35,814 bases of DNA from Intrasporangium calvum (GTDB lineage: Bacteria > Actinomycetota > Actinomycetes > Actinomycetales > Dermatophilaceae): positions 1 through 35,814 of the forward strand of contig NZ_JAPFQL010000029.1 of assembly GCF_028446585.1 (NCBI RefSeq), given 5' to 3'. A program made the position numbers and the translations under genes. The notes under the pieces are model-generated. The model did not search any database, had not been told where the DNA came from, and saw only the letters and a program-made list of their open reading frames with translations. Shown piece after piece: positions 1 to 8,958 of this stretch (within the stretch, counting starts at the first letter, position 1; the number at the start of each line of letters is the position of its first letter).

Positions 1-42
1 AAGGGGTTCTGGCTCGCGCGGCACGCCAGCACGGCAGCGGGA

Positions 43-2106
43 TCACCCGCGGTAGGCCACCGCGATGCTCGGCCGCGGGAAGCCGTCGGTGTGCGGCCAC
101 GTGCTCGACTGGTTCTCGAAGCTGGCACCGTCGGTCTCACCCGGGTGCTGGACCGCGATGAAGACGGACAGCTGGTCCTCCGTGATCAGCGGACCGCAGG
201 TCTCGGCGCCGACCGGCACCGTCAGGAACTGCTGCACGTTGCCCCGCTCCGGACCGTCGACCGGCACGCGGAAGAGCCCGTCGTGGGAGCCGAGCTTGGC
301 GCCGTCGGTGGAGATCCAGAGGTTGCCGACCGCGTCGAACGCGACGTTGTCGGGGCACGAGATCATGCTGACCTTCGTCTTGTCGTAGCCGCCGAAGTAG
401 GTCTCCGGGGCCTGCGGGTCGCCGCACACGAGGAACAGGTCCCACGTGAACGTCGTCGCCGTGTGGTCGCCGCCGTCCTCGGTCATCTCCAGGACGTAGC
501 CGTTGCGGTTGCCGGCCTTCTTGACGAGGGGACCGCCGAGCTCGTCACGGACGTGGCTCTCGGTGATCGGGTTGGCCTCGTCTGCCGCGAAGGCGGTGCC
601 GCGCCGCGAGTTGTTGGTCAACGCCGCGTAGATCCGGCCGTTGACCGGGTTGGGCTCGACGTCCTCGGGCCGGTCCATCTTCGTCGGGCCGACCTTGTCG
701 GCGGCCAGGCGGGTGAAGACGAGGACCTCGGCGACCGACATGCCCGGCACGAACGACTCGGTGTCGCTCGTGAGCGGGATCCACACGCCGGTGCCGTCGT
801 GGATGCCGTCGGCGCTCCCGTCGCCGGTGTAGCGGGCGACGTAGAGCGTGCCGGCGGAGAGCAGCGCCATGTTGTGCCGGCGTGACGCTGCCGAGCTGTC
901 GGCGCGGTACGTGTCGCGTGAGACGAACTTGTAGATGTAGTCGCCCCGCTCGTCGTCACCCATGTAGGCGACGACGTGGCCGTTGGCGGCCACCGTGACG
1001 TTGGCGCCCTCGTGCTTGAACCGGCCGAGCATCGTGTGCTTGACGGGCGTCGACGTCGGGTCCATCGGGTCGAGCTCGACGACCCACCCGAACCGGTGGG
1101 GCTCCTGCGGGTGCCGGGCGAGGTCGAAGCGCTCGTCGACCTCGGACCAGGCGCGGCTGCTCAGGCCCTGCGTGGTGCGCAGCCCGTAACGGGCGTAGGC
1201 GGGGACGAGCGCAGGGTCAGGGGCCGCCGAGGCGTCGAAGTACTGGTTGAAGTTCTCCTCGCCGGAGAGCACGGTGCCCCACGGCGTCGTGCCGCCGGCG
1301 CAGTTGTTGAGCGTGCCGAGGATCCTCGCGCCCGAGGGGTCGAGATCCGTCTTGAGCAGGTCGTGCCCCGCGGCGGGCCCGCTCACGGTGAACTCGGTGT
1401 GCGCCGTGATCCGCCGGTTGTAGCGGCTCTTGCGGTGGTCGGACCGGACCCAGGAGCCGGGCTTCGAGCCGCGCTCGATGGCGACGACGGCCATCCCGTG
1501 TGCCGCGAGGGCGATCCGCTTGATCGTTGCCGCGTCGTGCGTGCCGGTCGGGAACATCAGGTACTCGTCGGTGTACTCGTGGTTGGTCACGAGCAGGGCG
1601 CGACGCCCGTCGAGGGGGAGCACGCCGACGTAGTCGTTGTTGTAGCCGAACTGCTTGGCCTGCGCCTCAGGCGTCTGCCGGTTGACGTCGAAGGCGGGCG
1701 CGTCGGCCTCGACCGGGTCGCCCCAGCGGATGACCACGTTGTGCCGGAACTCGGCAGCGGTGACGACGTTGTCCTCGATGTTCGGTGCCACGGGCGTGAA
1801 GGCAGCGGTCCCGACGTTGCCTCCGACCCGGCTACCGGCCGCCTGACCGGTGCCCGTGGTCGCGGGTGAGGCCGCAGCAGCCTGCGGCCTGAGGCCGCCG
1901 ATGACGAGGGCCCCGGCGCCGACGGCCGAGCCCTTGAGCATCGAGCGGCGGGCGATCGCACCCGTGATGACGTCGGCCATCTCGGGGTTGGCGCTCTGGT
2001 TGGGAACCGGCTGGTCACAGGCGTTGCCGCACTTGAACTCGCACGTCATGTGGCTGCGCGAGCCGTGGCGCACGCCGGTGATCAGCGGAAGTAGCTTCGG
2101 GGACAC
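43..2106 (-). CDS. phoX: PhoX family (DUF839) secreted alkaline phosphatase
   Basis: This 687-residue protein matches the PhoX/DUF839 family, calcium- and iron-dependent phosphatases that release phosphate from organic esters outside the membrane. A twin-arginine signal (ARRSMLKG, about residues 52-59) precedes a hydrophobic Ala/Gly stretch, so Tat export is expected. As in some actinobacterial PhoX proteins, an N-terminal extension of about 50 residues with a Cys cluster (CEFKCGNAC) comes before the signal. The body has the family's features: a GEENFNQYF segment, a RPEDVEPNP segment and a Gly/Asp-rich propeller-like sequence. The GTG start is chosen because GAGGAG lies 6 nt upstream. The gene is monocistronic and points away from the FtsK-like gene. 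A PHO-box-like array and a TAACGT -10 lie upstream, so induction by phosphate starvation is likely. Family assignment is firm; substrate and metal use are inferred. Confidence 0.9.
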   Translation of the reverse strand: MSPKLLPLITGVRHGSRSHMTCEFKCGNACDQPVPNQSANPEMADVITGAIARRSMLKGSAVGAGALVIGGLRPQAAAASPATTGTGQAAGSRVGGNVGTAAFTPVAPNIEDNVVTAAEFRHNVVIRWGDPVEADAPAFDVNRQTPEAQAKQFGYNNDYVGVLPLDGRRALLVTNHEYTDEYLMFPTGTHDAATIKRIALAAHGMAVVAIERGSKPGSWVRSDHRKSRYNRRITAHTEFTVSGPAAGHDLLKTDLDPSGARILGTLNNCAGGTTPWGTVLSGEENFNQYFDASAAPDPALVPAYARYGLRTTQGLSSRAWSEVDERFDLARHPQEPHRFGWVVELDPMDPTSTPVKHTMLGRFKHEGANVTVAANGHVVAYMGDDERGDYIYKFVSRDTYRADSSAASRRHNMALLSAGTLYVARYTGDGSADGIHDGTGVWIPLTSDTESFVPGMSVAEVLVFTRLAADKVGPTKMDRPEDVEPNPVNGRIYAALTNNSRRGTAFAADEANPITESHVRDELGGPLVKKAGNRNGYVLEMTEDGGDHTATTFTWDLFLVCGDPQAPETYFGGYDKTKVSMISCPDNVAFDAVGNLWISTDGAKLGSHDGLFRVPVDGPERGNVQQFLTVPVGAETCGPLITEDQLSVFIAVQHPGETDGASFENQSSTWPHTDGFPRPSIAVAYRG

Positions 2107-2160
2107 GTGATGCTCCTCGTGAGGTCTGTGCCCGCCGGGCAGTTGGGCGGGACGCTCGCG

Positions 2161-2166
2161 ACGTTA
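2161..2166 (-). promoter_or_regulatory. Candidate -10 element of phoX (TAACGT)
   Basis: TAACGT fits the actinobacterial TAnnnT -10 pattern. It lies 17 nt downstream of the PHO-box-like array and 54 nt before the phoX GTG. No separate -35 hexamer is evident, which fits an activator-dependent promoter. Confidence 0.45.
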
Positions 2167-2183
2167 GGGACCGTGGCGGACCT

Positions 2184-2216
2184 CACGGGTGAGCCTGGGG
2201 TGGCCTGCCGGTGAAC
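2184..2216 (-). promoter_or_regulatory. PHO-box-like triple direct repeat upstream of phoX
   Basis: Read on the minus strand toward phoX, three contiguous 11-bp units occur: GTTCACCGGCA (2216-2206), then GGCCACCCCAG (2205-2195), then GCTCACCCGTG (2194-2184). The first seven bases match the actinobacterial PhoP half-site GTTCACC at 7/7, 5/7 and 6/7. A TAACGT -10 candidate (2166-2161) lies 17 nt further on, so the array would sit over the -35 region, as at PhoP-activated promoters in Streptomyces. Binding is inferred. Confidence 0.7.
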
Positions 2217-2228
2217 AGCCCGTGTCGA

Positions 2229-5200
2229 CTACGTCGCCGGTCCGATCTCCTGTGACGGGCGGGGCGCCGGGAGGAGCCCGGGGTCGGCCACCTGGAGCGG
2301 CAGGGCCACGCCGTCGAGGACGATGAGTCCCCGCCCGGGAACACGGTGCTGGGCGACGTCGGCGCGGATCCCCAGGAGGTCACCATCGGACGGCGACGTC
2401 GGGGAGAGCACGACACCGGTGCCGTGGCGGGCGAGATCGGGCACCACGCCGCGGTAGAGCCCGGGAGCCCGGCGTGCATCGACCGCCGCCGCGCACCACG
2501 CCCCGGTCTCGTCCAGCTGCTGTGCGACGTCGAGGACCACCCGCTCCGCCGGGCTGCCGTCGAGTCCCTCCGCATCGTCGACGAGGACGGAGAGGCCCGG
2601 ATGGACCTGATGCAGCCGTCGGAGCTGGTCGCTGTCGTGGGCGGACACGAGATGGACGTCCGGGACGGCGCTCAGCCAGCTGAGCGGCGTGCGCCGGGTC
2701 GCGACCAACGCGGTCGGGCGCCCTGCTTCGGCCAGGCGGCGTGCCATCACGGCCAGCACAGTGCTGCGGCCGCTCCGGGGCCCGCCCACCACGACGACGC
2801 GGCGGCCGACCTGCTCGGCGTCGAACCCGACTGGCCGCGCGTCGTCACCGCCGAGCCCCAGCAGGAGCCGGCCGGGCCGGCTCGGGGGCAGATCGTTCCA
2901 CGACACGGTGCGGGGGAGTGACGTGACGCGCCAGGGCAGGGTGCCGGGGTCCACACCCTCCGCTGCGTGGCTGGCTCGCAGCCGCTCGGCGACGTGAGCC
3001 GTCGCCGCCTCCTGGCCGGCCGGCGAAGGATCTGCGCCGACGTGGGCAATCTGCACGTGGTGGCCGGTCAGCACGTCGATGGCTCGGCCGACGCCCCGGT
3101 GGCCCTGGGCCTGCTCGGGTGGCAGGCCCGCCAGCGTGAGGTCGAGCGGGTCCGGCATGGGGAGCACGAGCCGCCGCTGCACCAGGCTGGAGATGCGGCC
3201 GGTGACGAGGGCACGCCCGCCCGTGAGGACGAGGCGCAGCCCTGAGGCGAGCCCGTCGCGGGCGAGCCGCAGGAGCATCTCGGTGGGAGCGCCGTGGTCC
3301 ACGGCCTCGAAGGCGTCCTCCACGGCCTCCCAGCCATCGACGACGAGGACCGTCACGACCTTCTCGCGGTCCTCGGGCGGCCGGCCCATGCTCTCGGCCA
3401 GACGGCTCACGACCCGGGCCGCCAGAGCTGGGTCCGCGGTGCTCGTCACCGAACCGACGTGGGGGAGCGCAGCCAGGTCGCGCAACGCGCCGGGCGTTCC
3501 CTCGATGACATGCAGGTGCAGGTGGCTGGCAGGCCACAGCTCCGCCAGGCCGAGGGCCAGCGAACGGGCTGCGGTGGTGCGACCGGTGCGGGCACCGCCG
3601 GCCACCGCCAGGTTGCCGTCCGCCGAGGGGTCCCAGAGGTAGGGATCCTGGGACTGCGTGGCGGGCCGATCCGCCATTCCCAGGGCCACACCCGCCGCGC
3701 GGCTGCCGGCCGGGAGGGATGCACGGCTGAGACGGTCCGGCAGCGGTGGCAGCCACGGGGACGGGGGCGCCGACAGCCCCGAGCTCGCCGCGGCCTGCTG
3801 CGCGGCGAGCACCACCGCCTGCAGCTCCGTTGCGCCGTTGCCGGAGGCCGGGGGATGGGCCGCCGGCAACGGCCGGCCGAGGTCGGTCCAGCTGAGCCGG
3901 CGCACTGTCACGTGCTGGGGCCGGTGGTGCTCGTCGGCGCCGGTCGAGGCACCCGCGAAGGCGGTCTGGACCTCGGTGAGCCGTCCGCCGGCGGTGCGGA
4001 CCACGGCCCGCCCGGGCGTGCGGTCGCTGATGGCCGCTGCGAGGGGGCTCTCGATGACGTCGTCGCTGTCCGAGCGGTCCCGGACGCGCAGGGCGATGCG
4101 GAGGGAGATGTTGGCCCGCATGTCGCCGGTGATGATGCCGGCCGGCCGCTGCGTCGCCAGCACCAGGTGGACACCAAGGGAGCGGCCGACGGCCGCGATG
4201 CGGACCAGGCCATCGACGAAGTCGGGTAGCTCGTCCGCGAGCATCTTGAACTCGTCCACCACGATCACGAGCCGTGCGATCTGTTCGAGGTCCGGCCGTG
4301 AGGTGCGGGCGCGGCGGTAGTCGTCAAGGTCCTTGGCGCCCGCCTCGGCCAGCAGCGTCTCGCGCCGCTTGAGCTCGGCGCCCAGCGACTCGAGGGCCCG
4401 TCGGGTGAGGTGCTCGTCAAGGTCCGTCACGATGCCGAGGCAGTGCGGCAGGTGGGCGCATTCCTTGAACGCCGATCCTCCCTTGTAGTCCACCAGGACG
4501 AAGGTGAGCTGGTCCGGAGGTGAACCGACGGCGAGCCCCGCCACGAGACTCTGCAAGAGCTCCGACTTCCCCGAACCTGTCGTGCCGCCGACCAGACAGT
4601 GCGGTCCGTCCTGGGCCAGGTCGACGACGTACGGTCCGTCGCCCGTGGCCCCCAGCACGGCGCGGGGCCGCCCGTCCGAGCCGAACCACGACTTCGCGAG
4701 GTCGCTCGGGTTGGTGGGTTCGAGGCCGACCAGCCGATGGGCGCGTCTGATGCCGATGGCATCCGGGACGGCCTCGGAGCCCTCGCCGGGCGTTGCGTCC
4801 TCGAGGGGAGCGAGCGCACGCGAGAGAGCCGCGAACCACGTGGGGTGAGGGAGGTCGGGGATGATGTCGCGGATCGTCCCGTCGGGGTGGTGCAGCTCGG
4901 CGCGCGGTGCAGGCCCCTCATCGAGGAGGATCTGGGTGCGGCACTCCGCGGGGAGGCGCTCCGGAGAGTCGTCCAGCCCGATCACGTGCACCCCCGCCGC
5001 CGGCGGGGCCTCGAGGACCGCGGCCACCCCCGGACGCCGCCGGAGCTCCGCGGTGCCGTCCAGCACGACCAGATACCGAGGAACCGCTGGCTCTCCTTCG
5101 GAGACCGTGGCGGACTGCTCAGCGCGGCTCCGGATGACCGCCTGGAGCTCCGCGAGCCGGGCTGCGATGGTCGATTCATCGGCCGTTGACGCGACCTTCG

Positions 5201-6602
5201 CGACCGGTCCGTTCGGCGAACCTTCGGCGTGTGGCAGCCAGCTCGCCCAGCCCCACTCCGTCGCCGCGTCGGTCGATGCGGAGATGAGCACGACTTGGGT
5301 CGTGCGCGGCGAGTGCCAGACGGCTGCCTGGGCGACGAGGGCGCTCACGAGGGCCCGCGCTCGTGGCCTGGGCCCGGCGACCCCGACCACCCCTGTGTTG
5401 GCGTCGATGACGACCGGGACGTCGGGCACCGTCGGGTCGGCGACCGACTCCGACCCCGGGTCTTCCGACGTGTCCCGCGGGCGCTCGACTCGCGTCCTCG
5501 CCACCTGCTCGGCGGTCCCCACTCGCAGGACCAGGTGGTCACGATCGCCCGGGCGCCGCTCCCACAGGCGGGCTTCATGGTGTCTGGCCACCGCGGCGAC
5601 GAGAGCGAGGTCGGGCTGCTCGAGATGGCGGGACCGGCGCTCTGCCAGGAGCGCCTCGTCCAACCGCTTGGCGGCCTCCGCCGTCGCGTGCGCATGTCGA
5701 GCGAGCTGGGAACGGTAGGAGACGCGGCCGTGGCGCCGGTCCCCCCACCACTGCGCCAGCAGCATCAGGGGGGACATGAGGGCGAACAGCATCATGACGG
5801 GAGAGCGAAGGGCCACCGCGAGCGCGAGGGAGATGAGCAGGGGTGCGACCGCAGCCACGACCGGCGCGCGCGCTGCCTGGGGACGCGTTGGCCTCGTGGG
5901 GAAGTGCACGGTTTCAACCCGTGGAGACGGTGCGAAGCGGGGTCGACGGTTGATCCGGATGATGCCGTGGGTGCAGTCCGCGGCGGCCGGCGTGCCGTCC
6001 GCGCGCCGGAGCACCACCGTCGTGGACGCGACCCGGACGCGCTGGTCGAACGCCAACGCCAGCCCGCCTGCCGGCACGGGCTTCCCATCGACGGAGGTGG
6101 GGTTGGTGGACTCCAGGTCCCGCAGCGTGACTCCCGCGTCATCCACGGTGATCGAGGCGTGGGCTCGGGACACGCCGTGGTCGTCCAGACGGATCTCGCA
6201 CGAGGTCGCACGTCCGAGCACGTGACGCCCGCGCCGGAGGGAGATGATCCGGCCTGCGCCGGGGCCGCCCACGACATGCAGCTCCACGAGGGAGCCGGAG
6301 TCCGTTGCAGATGGCGGGGCAGCTTCCCGGCCAGCGGCCCCCGCGCCTGCTGCCGGTGCTGTGCACACCACCGCGCCGCGGAGGAGCACACCCTCACCCA
6401 CGAGGTCGTCATCGTGGATCGGTCGCCCCTCGACGGTGAACCGCGCCTCGGGGTCGCCGACCAGCGCCGCGAGCTCTGGCCTGACGGCGGCAAACCTGAC
6501 GTCCGCCTCCATGTCCGCGGCCGCGGACGACCCAGTGGTGGCGACCACGACGTCATGCACCAGGCCGGCCACTGTGTCGGCCACGGCCATCCGGATCCGC
6601 AT
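2229..6602 (-). CDS. FHA domain / FtsK-SpoIIIE multi-ATPase, EssC/EccC-like
   Basis: This is a 1457-residue membrane-anchored ATPase of the FtsK/SpoIIIE superfamily. An FHA domain (about 106-200; GRATSCEIRLDD, SRAHASI, LESTNPTSVDG) would bind phosphothreonine. Two membrane helices follow (about 247-286). The first ATPase module is intact: Walker A GGTTGSGKS near 671, VLVDYKGG near 704, VVDEFKM near 782 and LATQRP. The second (GGARTGRTT, about 1000) and third (GGPRSGRST, about 1272) modules have degenerate P-loops, as in EssC/EccC. The ATG at 6602 is preferred over an upstream start at 6800 because GAGGGGAG lies just before it and the extra 66 residues are low-quality sequence. No WXG100 or other type VII secretion gene is visible nearby, so it is an orphan here. 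It diverges from the Tad operon. A secretion role is likely; the substrate is unknown. Confidence 0.85.
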   Translation of the reverse strand: MRIRMAVADTVAGLVHDVVVATTGSSAAADMEADVRFAAVRPELAALVGDPEARFTVEGRPIHDDDLVGEGVLLRGAVVCTAPAAGAGAAGREAAPPSATDSGSLVELHVVGGPGAGRIISLRRGRHVLGRATSCEIRLDDHGVSRAHASITVDDAGVTLRDLESTNPTSVDGKPVPAGGLALAFDQRVRVASTTVVLRRADGTPAAADCTHGIIRINRRPRFAPSPRVETVHFPTRPTRPQAARAPVVAAVAPLLISLALAVALRSPVMMLFALMSPLMLLAQWWGDRRHGRVSYRSQLARHAHATAEAAKRLDEALLAERRSRHLEQPDLALVAAVARHHEARLWERRPGDRDHLVLRVGTAEQVARTRVERPRDTSEDPGSESVADPTVPDVPVVIDANTGVVGVAGPRPRARALVSALVAQAAVWHSPRTTQVVLISASTDAATEWGWASWLPHAEGSPNGPVAKVASTADESTIAARLAELQAVIRSRAEQSATVSEGEPAVPRYLVVLDGTAELRRRPGVAAVLEAPPAAGVHVIGLDDSPERLPAECRTQILLDEGPAPRAELHHPDGTIRDIIPDLPHPTWFAALSRALAPLEDATPGEGSEAVPDAIGIRRAHRLVGLEPTNPSDLAKSWFGSDGRPRAVLGATGDGPYVVDLAQDGPHCLVGGTTGSGKSELLQSLVAGLAVGSPPDQLTFVLVDYKGGSAFKECAHLPHCLGIVTDLDEHLTRRALESLGAELKRRETLLAEAGAKDLDDYRRARTSRPDLEQIARLVIVVDEFKMLADELPDFVDGLVRIAAVGRSLGVHLVLATQRPAGIITGDMRANISLRIALRVRDRSDSDDVIESPLAAAISDRTPGRAVVRTAGGRLTEVQTAFAGASTGADEHHRPQHVTVRRLSWTDLGRPLPAAHPPASGNGATELQAVVLAAQQAAASSGLSAPPSPWLPPLPDRLSRASLPAGSRAAGVALGMADRPATQSQDPYLWDPSADGNLAVAGGARTGRTTAARSLALGLAELWPASHLHLHVIEGTPGALRDLAALPHVGSVTSTADPALAARVVSRLAESMGRPPEDREKVVTVLVVDGWEAVEDAFEAVDHGAPTEMLLRLARDGLASGLRLVLTGGRALVTGRISSLVQRRLVLPMPDPLDLTLAGLPPEQAQGHRGVGRAIDVLTGHHVQIAHVGADPSPAGQEAATAHVAERLRASHAAEGVDPGTLPWRVTSLPRTVSWNDLPPSRPGRLLLGLGGDDARPVGFDAEQVGRRVVVVGGPRSGRSTVLAVMARRLAEAGRPTALVATRRTPLSWLSAVPDVHLVSAHDSDQLRRLHQVHPGLSVLVDDAEGLDGSPAERVVLDVAQQLDETGAWCAAAVDARRAPGLYRGVVPDLARHGTGVVLSPTSPSDGDLLGIRADVAQHRVPGRGLIVLDGVALPLQVADPGLLPAPRPSQEIGPAT

Positions 6603-6665
6603 CCTGCTCCCCTCTGATCGGTGGGGTTCCCAACCCTGTCGGATAGCAGAGGCGCGCGGTCCGCC

Positions 6666-6674
6666 TTGTCCACA
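6666..6674 (+). promoter_or_regulatory. DnaA-box consensus TTGTCCACA
   Basis: TTGTCCACA matches the high-GC actinobacterial DnaA-box consensus exactly. It lies in the noncoding gap between the FtsK-like gene and tadA, in the same orientation as a second box 59 bp downstream. Binding by DnaA is inferred. Confidence 0.5.
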
Positions 6675-6724
6675 GGAAGCGGCAGTTGGAGGCCTTCTGG
6701 CCCAACTGGGCCGGTCAAGGAGAG

Positions 6725-6733
6725 TTATCCACA
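6725..6733 (+). promoter_or_regulatory. DnaA-box consensus TTATCCACA
   Basis: TTATCCACA is the classical DnaA-box consensus. With the box at 6666 it forms a same-orientation pair inside a divergent promoter region. No dnaA, dnaN or AT-rich unwinding element is visible, so this is more likely a regulatory or titration site than the chromosomal origin. Confidence 0.5.
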
Positions 6734-6787
6734 GTTGGCGGCTGCTTGGCTTCAGATGCTTCGTCCGCGCGCTATGGTTTCGGCGCG

Positions 6788-8083
6788 ATGAAACGGGCAT
6801 TTCAGGGCAGGATGGTCGGCGGCCAGTCGAGTCAGGGGGAGAAGTTGTCGACGCAGCAAGCCGTGCGCCAGGTCGAGGGCGAGGTGCGGGAACTCATCCG
6901 CCGAAGCGGCCTCGACCCGTCCCGAAACACCCGCGAGGTGCAGCGCCTCGTCCAGGACGCGGTGCAGGACTACGACGAGCGATCACTGCACGGAGGGATG
7001 CCCCAGCTGGGCGACACTCGGGCCGCGGTTCACTCGATCCTGGCCGTGGTCGCGGGCTACGGGCCGTTGCAGCAGTACTTCGACGACCCGGCCGTCGAGG
7101 AGATCTGGATCAACGAGCCGAGCAAGGTCTTCGTGGCCCGCGGCGGTGTGGCGGAGCTGACCACGACGATCCTCACCTCGGACGAGGTGCGCGACCTGGT
7201 CGAGCGCATGCTGAAGACGAGTGGCCGTCGCGTCGACCTCAGCTCGCCCTTCGTCGACGCCACCCTCCCTGACGGCTCCCGACTGCACGTCGTCATCCCC
7301 GACATCAGCCGGACGCACTGGCAGGTCAACGTTCGCAAGTTCGTCGTCAAGGCCGACCACCTGGAGGACCTCGTCCGGCTCGGATCCCTCTCGAAGCAAG
7401 CCGCCGACTTCCTCTCCGCAGCGGTCTCGAGCGGCCTCAACATCCTCGTCGCCGGAGGCACGCAAGCGGGCAAGACCACCCTGCTCAACTGTCTGGCCGC
7501 TGCCATCCCGCCGCGCGAGCGGGTGATCACCTGCGAGGAGGTCTTCGAGCTGAAGATCCCCCTCCGGGACGTGGCCTCGATGCAGTGTCGTCAACCCAGC
7601 CTCGAGGGAACGGGCGAGGTCCCGCTGCGCCGCCTCGTCAAGGAGGCGTTGCGGATGCGTCCCTCGCGCATCATCGTCGGCGAGGTCCGCCAGGAAGAGA
7701 GCCTGGACCTGCTGATCGCGCTCAACAGTGGGGTGCCCGGCATGTGCACGATCCACGCCAACAGTGCTCGTGAGGCCGTGACGAAGATGTGCACGCTGCC
7801 GTTGCTGGCCGGTGACAACGTCTCCAGTCGCTTCGTCGTGCCCACGGTGGCTTCGTCGGTCGACATCGTCGTCCACGTGGCACTGGAGCGTGACGGTCGG
7901 CGGCGGGTGCGTGAGATCGTCGCCGTGCCCGGCCGGGCCGAGGGAGATGTCATCGAGGTCGCTGACCTCTTCGTGAGCCGCGGCGGGCTGCTGCAACGCG
8001 CCGATGGATTCCCGCCGCACCGGGAGGCCTTCGAGCGCGCCGGCTACGACGTGGCGGCCCTGCTCGCACAGCGAGGCTCGTGA
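6788..8083 (+). CDS. tadA: TadA/CpaF-type secretion ATPase
   Basis: This 431-residue type II/IV secretion ATPase powers Tad (Flp) pilus assembly at the inner face of the membrane. The N-terminal part has the family stretch GYGPLQQYFDDPAVEEIWINEPSKVF. The nucleotide site shows Walker A GGTQAGKTT (Gln-Ala replaces the usual Gly-Ser), a glutamate-containing CEEVFEL segment, Walker B RIIVGEVRQEE and the His box TIHANS. Three starts compete: ATG 6788 (TATGGT lies 9 nt upstream, suggesting a near-leaderless transcript), ATG 6812, and TTG 6845 with AGGGGGA just upstream. I use 6788, but 6845 has the better ribosome-binding site. It is the first gene of a seven-gene operon and overlaps tadB by 1 nt. 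Family is certain; the N-terminus is not. Confidence 0.92.
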   Translation: MKRAFQGRMVGGQSSQGEKLSTQQAVRQVEGEVRELIRRSGLDPSRNTREVQRLVQDAVQDYDERSLHGGMPQLGDTRAAVHSILAVVAGYGPLQQYFDDPAVEEIWINEPSKVFVARGGVAELTTTILTSDEVRDLVERMLKTSGRRVDLSSPFVDATLPDGSRLHVVIPDISRTHWQVNVRKFVVKADHLEDLVRLGSLSKQAADFLSAAVSSGLNILVAGGTQAGKTTLLNCLAAAIPPRERVITCEEVFELKIPLRDVASMQCRQPSLEGTGEVPLRRLVKEALRMRPSRIIVGEVRQEESLDLLIALNSGVPGMCTIHANSAREAVTKMCTLPLLAGDNVSSRFVVPTVASSVDIVVHVALERDGRRRVREIVAVPGRAEGDVIEVADLFVSRGGLLQRADGFPPHREAFERAGYDVAALLAQRGS

Positions 8084-8958
8084 TGTCTCCGCTCGTGGTG
8101 GGCCTGCTCTTCGGCGCCGGAGTCTTCTGCATCTACTGGTCCTGCTGGCCCCAGCACACGCCGACGTCAGAGGCACCGGAGCGGCGTGGCCCGAGCTTCG
8201 TCGAGGACCTGCGCGACCATCTGCGCCAAGCGGGCTACCCCACCGTCACGCCGACGAACGTGTTCGTTGCTTCCCTGTGCCTGTTCCTCGTCGTGTTCCT
8301 CCTCTTCATGCTCGCAACGGGCGTCGTGCCGGTCGCTCTGTGCTTCGGCGGCATGGCAGGCGCCGGCCCGGTTGCCCTGATCCGCATGCGGGCCCGCAAG
8401 CAACGCGGGAGGCTGCGTGACCTGTGGCCGGACGCGGTCGACAACCTCGCCTCGGGAGTCCGCGCGGGTCTGGCGCTGCCGGAAGCCCTCGCCCAGCTCG
8501 CGGTTCGAGGTCCCGAGGAACTGCGTCCGGCGTTCTCCGGCTTCGCCGAGGACTATCGGGCCACCGGTCGCTTCCATGACTGTCTCGACCGTCTGAAGGA
8601 CGCGATGAGCGACCCGGTGGCGGACCGGCTCATCGAGTCCCTGCGCATCGCGCGCGAGGTGGGCGGCAGCGACCTGGGGCGGCTGCTCCGCACCCTGTCC
8701 ACCTTCCTGCGCGAGGATGCCCGGACGCGGGCCGAGCTGGAGACGAGGCAGGGCTGGACGGTCAACGCGGCGCGCCTCGCGGTGGCCGCTCCGTGGATCG
8801 TCCTGGCCATGCTGGGCCTGCGAGGCGGGTCGCTTCAGGCCTACGCAACGCCCACGGGGTGGCTGGTCCTCGCGTTCGGAGCGGGCCTGTGCGCCGTGGC
8901 CTACCGGCTCATGGTGTGGATCGGTCGGCTGCCGGAGGAAGAGCGGGTGCTGCGATGA
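8083..8958 (+). CDS. tadB: TadB-like type II secretion F-domain protein
   Basis: This 291-residue integral membrane protein belongs to the GspF/TadB family that forms the inner-membrane platform next to the TadA ATPase. A first helix lies at the extreme N-terminus (LVVGLLFGAGVFCIYW), helices follow near residues 60-100, then comes a cytoplasmic F-domain (DAVDNLASGVRAGLALPEALAQLA, a typical T2SSF signature) and two C-terminal helices. The ATG at 8083 shares one base with the tadA stop, which indicates translational coupling, and the gene ends in an ATGA overlap with tadC. A GTG one codon upstream is possible. Assignment as TadB rather than TadC rests on gene order and on the second F-domain protein that follows. 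Confidence 0.85.
   Translation: MSPLVVGLLFGAGVFCIYWSCWPQHTPTSEAPERRGPSFVEDLRDHLRQAGYPTVTPTNVFVASLCLFLVVFLLFMLATGVVPVALCFGGMAGAGPVALIRMRARKQRGRLRDLWPDAVDNLASGVRAGLALPEALAQLAVRGPEELRPAFSGFAEDYRATGRFHDCLDRLKDAMSDPVADRLIESLRIAREVGGSDLGRLLRTLSTFLREDARTRAELETRQGWTVNAARLAVAAPWIVLAMLGLRGGSLQAYATPTGWLVLAFGAGLCAVAYRLMVWIGRLPEEERVLR

Noticed and set aside
6666-6733. Chromosomal replication origin
   Set aside because: Only two boxes, with no dnaA, dnaN, rpmH or parAB genes and no AT-rich element nearby.
6603-6800. N-terminal extension of the FtsK-like protein from a start at 6800
   Set aside because: The extension translates noncoding sequence including both DnaA boxes and overlaps tadA; the ATG at 6602 has a strong ribosome-binding site.
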